From: Syntrophomonadaceae bacterium
GTDB taxonomy: Bacteria > Bacillota_D > Dethiobacteria > DTU022
Length of the DNA: 7,330 nt
Reading direction: 5' to 3'
Assembly (NCBI GenBank): GCA_003562605.1
Contig: PWUG01000156.1
Location: 1 to 7,330 of the forward strand
A program made the translations under genes and the position numbers. Below are positions 1 through 5,667 of this stretch, one piece after another. How positions within the stretch are numbered: position 1 is the first letter of the stretch; every line of letters begins with the position of its first letter. Below the pieces are notes generated by a model that worked only from the letters and a program-made list of their open reading frames with translations, was not told the origin of the DNA and did no database searches.

Positions 1-152
1 GCCATAAAACCCTTCATCGGGGCATAGTCCATCATTTTTGTTTTTAAAATTACATCGATATACCATTGTGAATAGTCTTCCGCCTTGGGGGTAATTTCTT
101 TAACGAATTCCTTGTTTTGTGCAGGCTTATCGGGCCCGGCCTTTTGCTCCAC
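1..152 (-). CDS. proS: Prolyl-tRNA synthetase, short archaeal/eukaryote-like type, N-terminal fragment
   Basis: This is the first 50 codons of a gene that runs off the left edge. The product should charge tRNA-Pro with proline in the cytoplasm. Recognition rests on the N-terminal block FVKEITPKAEDYSQWYIDV (residues 16-34) followed by DYAPMKGFM (42-50), which is the characteristic opening of the short (type 3, archaeal-like) ProS; the catalytic class II motifs lie outside the window. The GTG start at 152 is chosen because GGTGG sits 5 nt upstream and it gives the shorter N-terminal extension. An in-frame ATG at 170 with GGTGA 7 nt upstream is the alternative and adds MERVVA. Even the short version has about ten more residues ahead of the FVKEIT block than homologues I remember. 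The gene begins 63 nt after the stop of the upstream fusion gene on the same strand, so cotranscription is possible, though a weak promoter candidate lies between them. Confidence 0.85.
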   Translation of the reverse strand, partial: MEQKAGPDKPAQNKEFVKEITPKAEDYSQWYIDVILKTKMMDYAPMKGFM

Positions 153-170
153 TGCGACCACCCTTTCCAT

Positions 171-198
171 ATATATTTCACCAGATATAGTTCACCAG
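171..198. repeat. Tandem 14-bp direct repeat in the proS 5' region
   Basis: Two adjacent 14-bp units (171-184 and 185-198) match at 13 of 14 positions. On the minus strand each reads CTGGTGAA followed by TATAT-type bases. The unit contains a GGTGA that could act as a ribosome binding site for the ATG at 170, so the duplication copies a potential translation signal. It also overlaps a possible promoter spacer. Confidence 0.8.
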
Positions 199-203
199 GT
201 CAA
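175..203 (-). promoter_or_regulatory. Weak candidate sigma-A promoter for proS
   Basis: On the minus strand TTGACC (203-198) is followed after 17 nt by TGAAAT (180-175). The -35 matches 5 of 6 and the -10 matches 4 of 6 consensus bases. Initiation would fall near 168, which would favour the GTG start at 152 over the ATG at 170. A short dyad, CAGGT-4-ACCTG (196-209), overlaps the -35. Chance occurrence in AT-rich sequence is possible. Confidence 0.3.
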
Positions 204-215
204 CACCTGACTATT

Positions 216-2846
216 TTAACACAGATTATAATCCGCGGCCAGTTCGCTGCGGGTTTGCAACAGCCTATGCCAGCTTTCTTCGCTCAACGGACGGTTGAAG
301 CTGCGAAAGTTGGCCAGTTTAAAGCCATGCTCGGCTGCCCAGTACCTGGTCTGTAAAATTGTTTCGAGGTTGACCCCTGAAGAACCTAAACTGTAGTGCT
401 TGTAGCGCTGTTCGAGGGCCAGCAGCATGGTTTCAGCCATGCAGGCATAGGCCAGGCCTTTTTCAAAGCCGAAGTCCCAGCCGAGTGAGGGTTGACCCGG
501 CACCTCTACAACTCCGCCATCGATAACCAAAACATCAGGGCGGGCCTCATCGACTTCTTCGCTGACATTGGCGGGCCGGGAAATATCGCAGACGATCGCT
601 CCTGTCTTCAGGTTGCCGGCATGAATCACTTTTTCCGTGGCGCTTGTTGCGCTTATCACAACATCGGCCCTGGCCAGGACGGCATCAATATCGGTGGAAA
701 ACTCGATCAAGCCCCTGCGCTTCCCTTCACCTTCGACAAAGGTTTCAAAAGCGTCCATCTGGGCATCAGGGCCGGGCAATTCAGGGCAACCGGACAGTAG
801 ATGACCCATGCTGCCAGGTTTCAGGGTTCGCCCCTGCTGCAGCAATGCAGATTGATAGCGGTAGATTTCGGCAGCTACCAGCTGCAGCCTGTCACTGGAG
901 GTTTGATTGTTCGGGTTGCCGATCAGGATCAGGCGGGGAACGGTTTCAGACAACAACAACGAAATCCCCCTGCCGATTGAACCGGCAGCTCCGACGATGG
1001 CTGCTGTAATCTGCGAACGGTCGATATGCAGCCTTTCGGTAGCGTTATTGACGGCATCAACCGCTGAAACCACGGTATAGCTGTTGCCGGTTGTAATCGG
1101 TACTCCTTCGTTTTTCAGATAAAGCCCGCCCATCGAAGCAACAGCGGTGAAAGCACCAAGACCGACAATTTGGGCTCCGCGTTCCCGGGCCATGGCTACT
1201 GCTGCCTTAAGCTCACTCAGGGCCTGGCTGCGCGGCATTTGCAGGAATTCTTCCGTAGTCCGGGGCAGGCCGATAAATTCCCCATATGCAGTTTTGCCTG
1301 CAGCAGAATTAATCCTGGTTCGCCCGGCGACAAAAGGTTCTATCATATCACCAAACCTGCCGGTCAACTCAGCCAATTCTTCTTCACTGAAGGCAAGAAG
1401 ACTGTTGTCAAACTGGTGGTAGCTTTGTAAATCGAGAGCGTGGATCAGGAAGGCAAAACGGCCCTCTTCCGGTTTATTGTTTGGGCTTATTGCTTCAGCC
1501 GGGTAGGGTATAAACTGCGGGAAATCACCTGTTGTTTCGGGCCTTACCAGGTAGGATAGAAAACGTGCCGTGCTGCCTTCGTTGAGAACTTCGAGCATTG
1601 CATCAAGCCCGTTCAGGGCTTCGAAACATTGTTCATCGCTTATTGTAAGGGGCGGTTCGATCCGGATAACTGCATTTCCATTTAAGGTAGGAGCAACACG
1701 GATTTTTTCCACATTTAGAAGATATGAAGAAATTGCCGGGGTCAGCAGTTCCTGTTCAGCCATGATTCCCATCAGGCTTCCCGGAAAATGTTCACGGTCC
1801 ATGTAGAACTCGATACCCAGCATCAGTCCCCGGCCACGGATCGTTTTGATCAGTCGGGGATATTTATCTTTAAGTTCCAGAAGGCCTTCTTTAAGCAGCT
1901 TACCTTTGGTCTGAACTGCTTTAAGTAAAGCCCCGTTCCCGGCAGTAAGCTCTTCCATCACCTGCAGGCCAACCCGGCAGGCGAGGGAATTGCCGGCAAA
2001 GGTCGATGAGTGTTTTAACCCGAAATCTTCAGTATATGCTTCCCCGGTGCTCAGGCAGGCGCCGACAGGCATGATTCCGCCGCCCAGGGCTTTGGCCAGG
2101 ACCATTACATCGGGGGAAACGCCCTCTTGTTCACAAGCAAAAAGTGTTCCTGTTCTGCCCAGGCCGGTCTGAACCTCATCGAATACGAGCAGCACCCCGT
2201 GCTCATTACAGATCTCTTTTACCTCGGACAGGTAACCATCTGCCGGCTCTATAATCCCGCCTTCTCCCTGGATCGGTTCGATGAGAAAAGCAGCATAATA
2301 TCCGGCCTTTTCGGTTAGCGCGACCTTCAGGGCTTCAGCATCGCCGAACGGAATATGATTAAAATGCCCGGCCGGTGCGTTAAAGGGCGCCTGGTAACCT
2401 GGATTGCCGGTTGCCGAAAGTGCACCATAAGTTTTTCCATGAAAACTATTATCGGTAGCAAGTATGCCCGGGCGTCCAGTGGCAGAGCGGCAAAGCTTGA
2501 TTGCCGCCTCAACCGCCTCAGCACCGCTGTTGGCAAAGGTTACATATTTAAGACCTTCCGGCGCAAGCTCGACCAGGCGGCGGGCCAGTTTCCCGGCTGC
2601 ATCAAGAGCCGAAGGCTGAATGAAACCCGGTTCTCCGGAATCGCGGTAGTCGTTTATAGCTTTCCAGATTGGTGCGGGATTATGTCCAAAAGGCAGGGCC
2701 CCGTATGCGGCTATGCAATCAAGATAGCGGTTGCCCTGATCGTCATATAAATGACAGCCTTCACCGCGTACATACTTTTGATCAAGCTTGATACTCTCGA
2801 GCATTTCTCCCAGGTGCGGATTGACGTACTTAGTATAATTGTTCAT
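216..2846 (-). CDS. Class III aminotransferase fused to an acyl-ACP reductase (AAR)-like domain
   Basis: This is an 876-residue two-domain protein. Residues about 1-425 are a class III (fold type I) PLP aminotransferase: SGAEAVEAA phosphate-binding loop at 107-115, LVFDEVQTGLGRTG with PLP aspartate D223, and K252 in LAKALGGG as the Schiff-base lysine. Residues about 460-855 resemble cyanobacterial long-chain acyl-ACP reductase: GLGAFTAV (562), TTGNSYTVV (585), a Rossmann loop VGAAGSIG (618-625), DGGVVEVPG (776) and AYACMAETMLL with C802 aligned to the AAR catalytic cysteine. Inferred reaction: NADPH-dependent reduction of an acyl thioester to an aldehyde, then transamination to a primary amine; substrate and direction are not shown by sequence. 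The fusion order recalls TamH of tambjamine biosynthesis. The ATG at 2846 is chosen because AGGAGG lies 7 nt upstream; an in-frame ATG at 2885 would lie inside the operator-like repeat. The gene has its own promoter. Confidence 0.85.
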   Translation of the reverse strand: MNNYTKYVNPHLGEMLESIKLDQKYVRGEGCHLYDDQGNRYLDCIAAYGALPFGHNPAPIWKAINDYRDSGEPGFIQPSALDAAGKLARRLVELAPEGLKYVTFANSGAEAVEAAIKLCRSATGRPGILATDNSFHGKTYGALSATGNPGYQAPFNAPAGHFNHIPFGDAEALKVALTEKAGYYAAFLIEPIQGEGGIIEPADGYLSEVKEICNEHGVLLVFDEVQTGLGRTGTLFACEQEGVSPDVMVLAKALGGGIMPVGACLSTGEAYTEDFGLKHSSTFAGNSLACRVGLQVMEELTAGNGALLKAVQTKGKLLKEGLLELKDKYPRLIKTIRGRGLMLGIEFYMDREHFPGSLMGIMAEQELLTPAISSYLLNVEKIRVAPTLNGNAVIRIEPPLTISDEQCFEALNGLDAMLEVLNEGSTARFLSYLVRPETTGDFPQFIPYPAEAISPNNKPEEGRFAFLIHALDLQSYHQFDNSLLAFSEEELAELTGRFGDMIEPFVAGRTRINSAAGKTAYGEFIGLPRTTEEFLQMPRSQALSELKAAVAMARERGAQIVGLGAFTAVASMGGLYLKNEGVPITTGNSYTVVSAVDAVNNATERLHIDRSQITAAIVGAAGSIGRGISLLLSETVPRLILIGNPNNQTSSDRLQLVAAEIYRYQSALLQQGRTLKPGSMGHLLSGCPELPGPDAQMDAFETFVEGEGKRRGLIEFSTDIDAVLARADVVISATSATEKVIHAGNLKTGAIVCDISRPANVSEEVDEARPDVLVIDGGVVEVPGQPSLGWDFGFEKGLAYACMAETMLLALEQRYKHYSLGSSGVNLETILQTRYWAAEHGFKLANFRSFNRPLSEESWHRLLQTRSELAADYNLC

Positions 2847-2853
2847 GGTCAGG

Positions 2854-2859
2854 CCTCCT
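2854..2859 (-). promoter_or_regulatory. Ribosome binding site that fixes the fusion-gene start
   Basis: AGGAGG reads on the minus strand, 7 nt before the ATG at 2846. It is a full match to the anti-Shine-Dalgarno core and decides against the 13-residue longer reading from 2885. Confidence 0.85.
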
Positions 2860-2866
2860 GTTGCCA

Positions 2867-2886
2867 TGTGCACATAAGTGTGCACA
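2867..2886. promoter_or_regulatory. Double palindromic operator-like site (two TGTGCACA boxes)
   Basis: Two copies of the self-complementary octamer TGTGCACA (2867-2874 and 2879-2886) are separated by 4 bp, with 12 bp between centres. The left copy extends to a 10-bp palindrome ATGTGCACAT. The site begins a few bases after the predicted transcription start and ends 7 bp before the ribosome binding site, a typical place for a repressor. In the mRNA the two copies could also pair as an 8-bp stem with a 4-nt loop, so a translational role is possible. The cognate regulator is not in the window and I cannot assign a family. Confidence 0.6.
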
Positions 2887-2897
2887 TCAATATCTCC

Positions 2898-2926
2898 ATT
2901 TTAACCTGACCGCTGAAAAAAATCAA
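2898..2926 (-). promoter_or_regulatory. Sigma-A promoter of the aminotransferase-reductase gene
   Basis: TTGATT (2926-2921) and TAAAAT (2903-2898) are separated by exactly 17 nt on the minus strand. Transcription should start near 2891, giving a leader of about 45 nt that contains the double palindrome and the ribosome binding site. A run of seven T overlaps the end of the -35 and the spacer. Confidence 0.65.
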
Positions 2927-3006
2927 CACCAAATACCCAAACGGTTTTATTGTCCGGTTGTAATACCGGGTGACGGTTCTGAGATCACTTAGTTTAAGAA
3001 GAAATA

Positions 3007-4101
3007 TCAGCAGGAAAACTTTTTCTCCAGTTTTTCCATGATACTGACAATACCACCGTACTCGAGCTCGGAGTAATGGAGCATTGCCGGACCGGAAAAG
3101 CCCTGTTCTCTCATATCATAAGCTTTGCGTGATACTTTATCCCTGACATAATCCCAGTAGGGATGATCAAAACAGTCTACCGGTTCGGTCAACTTGCCAT
3201 CGTGAACACAAAAACCAACAGCGCTTACCACGGGTGGCCCATCGAAATATGATATGGAACTGCCCATCTTGACCGGCATTAGCGGTCCGGTATGACTGCC
3301 CCGCATAAAACCGGCTACATAATGACCGATAGAATAAGGTGATAGGATCTCCCCTGTGGCCGGAAAATCTCCCTGACAGCGAACCAGGAGCACCGGGTCA
3401 TCTTTCCCGGTATATTTTCCGGCAATATTATGCAGGCGGGTAGTGCTGGCAACTGCCGCCTGAGCGCTTGTAGCCCTTGAATAGATGTCGGAAACTACAA
3501 ACCGCTCGTTATCTCTTAACAAAGCAGCAAGGTCATAACTATCTTCAGGTGTGCTGAGTTCAATAAATCGATCTTCTTCGGTGCAGGCGACATCAAGAAT
3601 AACAAATTTAAACCCCTGTCCGATTTTTGGCGAAAGAATTAATCCCGAACAATGCATCGGATCAGCAAAGCCTAAATAAAGAGGCAGGTTGTATGCACCG
3701 GGATCTGTTTTATCTGCCGTAAAGAGCAAAAAAGGTTCCGCTGTACGCTCCTCAAATTCCATTTCCGCTACAGCCGGGCCGAGGCCCTTAACATTACCGG
3801 AAAAAGCATCAGCCAAAAGATCCTGCCCGGCACCATAAAGACCCTGTTCTTTTGCTTTTTCCGTTCCGCAAATAAAAGCATCCCAGGCCAGCTGATGAAG
3901 TTCGCTATAGCCCACTCCATTTGTGTGGCAAAATAGAATGGCCACATCGTCACCCGTGCTGCCAATGTAAAAGTCGGTTATAAGCTTGCCAACCTGGCGG
4001 GAAACACACTCCCTGACAGAATCGATTAAAGCCCGGCTCGGTTTTATATGACCGGCAATACTTCCAATATCCGCTTTAATTACACTCAAGGTCGTTTTCA
4101 A
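3007..4101 (-). CDS. fbp: Class V fructose-1,6-bisphosphate aldolase/phosphatase
   Basis: A 364-residue bifunctional gluconeogenic enzyme: it condenses dihydroxyacetone phosphate and glyceraldehyde 3-phosphate to fructose 1,6-bisphosphate and hydrolyses this to fructose 6-phosphate, using Mg2+ in the cytosol. The family signature is clear throughout: KTTLSVIKADIGSIAGH at the N terminus (D11, H18), GDDV (D51, D52), YGAGQDLL (Q93, D94), a metal aspartate D130 in TADKTDPGAYN, and AGKYTGKDDP with Y230, the Schiff-base lysine K233 and D234/D235. MRGSHTGPLMPV (266-277) and a C-terminal LEYGG tyrosine (Y348) also fit. Length is normal for the family. The start is TTG at 4101, with AAGGAGG 7 nt upstream; residue 2 onward matches the conserved N terminus, so no longer form is needed. 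The gene sits alone between the ymfFH terminator and the fusion-gene promoter. Known from archaea and deep-branching, often thermophilic or autotrophic bacteria. Confidence 0.93.
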   Translation of the reverse strand: MKTTLSVIKADIGSIAGHIKPSRALIDSVRECVSRQVGKLITDFYIGSTGDDVAILFCHTNGVGYSELHQLAWDAFICGTEKAKEQGLYGAGQDLLADAFSGNVKGLGPAVAEMEFEERTAEPFLLFTADKTDPGAYNLPLYLGFADPMHCSGLILSPKIGQGFKFVILDVACTEEDRFIELSTPEDSYDLAALLRDNERFVVSDIYSRATSAQAAVASTTRLHNIAGKYTGKDDPVLLVRCQGDFPATGEILSPYSIGHYVAGFMRGSHTGPLMPVKMGSSISYFDGPPVVSAVGFCVHDGKLTEPVDCFDHPYWDYVRDKVSRKAYDMREQGFSGPAMLHYSELEYGGIVSIMEKLEKKFSC

Positions 4102-4108
4102 AATTTCC

Positions 4109-4115
4109 CCTCCTT
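4109..4115 (-). promoter_or_regulatory. Ribosome binding site supporting a TTG start
   Basis: AAGGAGG on the minus strand lies 7 nt ahead of the TTG at 4101. There is no ATG that fits the conserved MKTTLSVIKADIGS start of the class V family, so this site fixes the TTG initiation. Confidence 0.8.
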
Positions 4116-4144
4116 ATGGTTTGGTTCTTACACCTTTAGTTTTA

Positions 4145-4172
4145 AATATATACTCTTTACTTTTTTCGACAA
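4145..4172 (-). promoter_or_regulatory. Candidate promoter of the class V FBP aldolase/phosphatase gene
   Basis: TTGTCG (4172-4167) is followed after 16 nt by TATATT (4150-4145) in a very AT-rich stretch on the minus strand. Initiation near 4138 would leave a leader of about 35 nt. Other -10-like hexamers occur in the same AT-rich region (for example TATAGA near 4205), so the exact site is uncertain. Confidence 0.35.
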
Positions 4173-4256
4173 AATATCTATAACACCTCTTTATTCAGGG
4201 TAAATCTATACTTTCCAATACCGGAAGAGCACAATAACAGATTCACCCGGAAAGCT

Positions 4257-4285
4257 AAAAGGAGCTCAAAAAGTAAGCCCCTTTT
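4257..4285 (-). terminator. Rho-independent terminator after ymfH
   Basis: On the minus strand AAAAGGGGCT (4285-4276) pairs with AGCTCCTTTT (4266-4257) around a 9-nt loop: a 10-bp stem with one G-U pair, with the terminal Ts acting as the U tract. It lies about 73 nt past the ymfH stop. The same sequence on the plus strand has an A-C mismatch instead of the G-U pair, so it favours minus-strand termination. Confidence 0.5.
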
Positions 4286-4358
4286 TCCGCTTGATTATTT
4301 TTCTTTCTACGACTCAAATCAGTATTAATTACAACAGGTATGTAATAAGCTTTTCCGG

Positions 4359-5666
4359 CTACTTTTCTTCCGGTGGTACAATCAGCGAAACGGCGTGGCG
4401 GGCGGAATCTAAATTTTCTTCAACCAGGGCCAGAGCTTCTTCGCGCCTGACTTCATGCAGAATAGACGGCAATTGAAAAAGATCCGTACCCCGAAAGCGG
4501 TAAGCAAGGAAATTGTTGGCAATAAATTCAAGTGAATTGAAGCGCCTGATATAACCGCCTAAAAGCTTGCGGCGGTGCCGTTCAAACTGCTCAAAACTGA
4601 CCCCTTCCTTTTTGATCTTCGAAAGGGCATCCATAATCCGCTCATAAAGCTGATCGGGATCTTTGGTTTCTCCGCCGATCATAACATAGCCGTAATTGAT
4701 TTCAGCTGTATATTCCGCTCCGAAGTTTTCGTCAATTAAATCTTCTTTGTAAAGATCATTATAGAGCGCTTCGCTTGAGCCGAAAAGTGTATCGAGCAGA
4801 AGCTCCATCAGGATCTCCCGGCGCATCAGCTCTATCCCCTGCAGCTTCTCCACAACCATATCCTTAAAGCCGAGGTATAGAATCGGCTCGGAAACAACCA
4901 GTTCCTGAACTGTGCGCTCCTCTTGTATCTCTGCAGGTTCCTGCGGGTAATGGCGTATAATGGTTCCCATCGGCTTATAGTCACGCACGGCAAGGTTAAC
5001 TTCCACCTGCTGCCCGACCCGGTCCGGCTCAAGATCGCCTATTACGAAAAGAGCCATGTTGCCGGGATGGTAGAAAGTGTTATAGCAACGATAAAGCAGA
5101 TCCGGTGTGATCCGGGCAATACTCTCAATTGTACCGGCAATATCTTTACGTACCGGATGTTCCCGGTAAAGCCCGGCTAACAGGTTAAAGAAAACCTGCC
5201 AGTGGGGGTGATCTTCATACATCTTGATCTCCTGGCCAATGATACCCTGCTCTTTTTGCACAGTTTGTTCAGTAAAATAAGGTTCCTGAACAAAATCAAG
5301 CAGCTCCTGTAAACTCTGTTCAAAATTGGCGGTACACGAAAAAAGGTAGGATGTCTGGGTAAAGGATGTAAAGGCATTGGCGGAAGCACCAAGGGCAGCA
5401 AACCGATCAAAGACATTGCCGCGCTCATCTTCAAAAAGCTTATGCTCCAGGAAGTGCGCCACCCCGTCAGGCAAAATTGTAATTTTCTGCTCCGGCTCTA
5501 TCCGGAATTGATTATCTATTGAACCAAAGCGGGTCGAGAATATCGCATATTTTTTCTGGTAGCCCGGCCGGGGCAGAACATAAACATCCATCCCCGGATG
5601 AACCCGGTAATGGTACAGGGTTTCATGCAATTCCCGGTTTTCGATTAATCTGCAGTTACCTGTCAT
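4359..5666 (-). CDS. ymfH: M16 zinc metallopeptidase, YmfH-like catalytic subunit
   Basis: A 435-residue cytoplasmic M16 (pitrilysin/insulinase) family protein with no signal peptide. It carries the inverted zinc motif HFLEH (H71, E74, H75) and the downstream pair E139 and E146 in KEQGIIGQEIKMYED, spaced seven residues apart as in pitrilysin, with E146 as the third zinc ligand. The second M16 domain spans about 185-360 (GNMALFVIGDL; SSEALYNDLYKEDLIDENFG). Length and these blocks match the YmfH family, which NCBI calls EF-P 5-aminopentanol modification-associated; B. subtilis ymfF and ymfH are genetically required for that EF-P modification, with an unknown mechanism. The ATG at 5666 begins 1 nt after the ymfF stop codon; its AAGGAGG lies within the last ymfF codons with an 11-nt spacer, suggesting translational coupling. 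It is the last gene of the unit. Confidence 0.9.
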   Translation of the reverse strand: MTGNCRLIENRELHETLYHYRVHPGMDVYVLPRPGYQKKYAIFSTRFGSIDNQFRIEPEQKITILPDGVAHFLEHKLFEDERGNVFDRFAALGASANAFTSFTQTSYLFSCTANFEQSLQELLDFVQEPYFTEQTVQKEQGIIGQEIKMYEDHPHWQVFFNLLAGLYREHPVRKDIAGTIESIARITPDLLYRCYNTFYHPGNMALFVIGDLEPDRVGQQVEVNLAVRDYKPMGTIIRHYPQEPAEIQEERTVQELVVSEPILYLGFKDMVVEKLQGIELMRREILMELLLDTLFGSSEALYNDLYKEDLIDENFGAEYTAEINYGYVMIGGETKDPDQLYERIMDALSKIKKEGVSFEQFERHRRKLLGGYIRRFNSLEFIANNFLAYRFRGTDLFQLPSILHEVRREEALALVEENLDSARHAVSLIVPPEEK

Positions 5667-5667
5667 A

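Noticed and set aside
196..209. Dyad CAGGT-4-ACCTG just after the fusion gene stop, considered as a terminator
   Set aside because: The 5-bp stem has no T tract; it overlaps the candidate -35 of proS and the tandem repeat.
644..1009. Plus-strand open frame of 121 codons
   Set aside because: It lies wholly opposite the reductase domain of the fusion gene, has no ribosome binding site and has low-complexity composition typical of an antisense shadow.
2355..2750. Plus-strand open frame of 131 codons
   Set aside because: It is antisense to the well-conserved aminotransferase domain, with no recognisable domain or translation signal.
2847..2885. 13-residue N-terminal extension of the fusion protein from an ATG at 2885
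   Set aside because: The ribosome binding site points to the ATG at 2846, and the upstream ATG lies inside the palindromic repeat with no ribosome binding site of its own.
2954..2969. Dyad CCGGT-6-ACCGG after the FBP aldolase/phosphatase gene, considered as its terminator
   Set aside because: The stem is only 5 bp and no T tract follows on either strand. No convincing terminator is visible for this gene, so read-through into the fusion gene remains possible.
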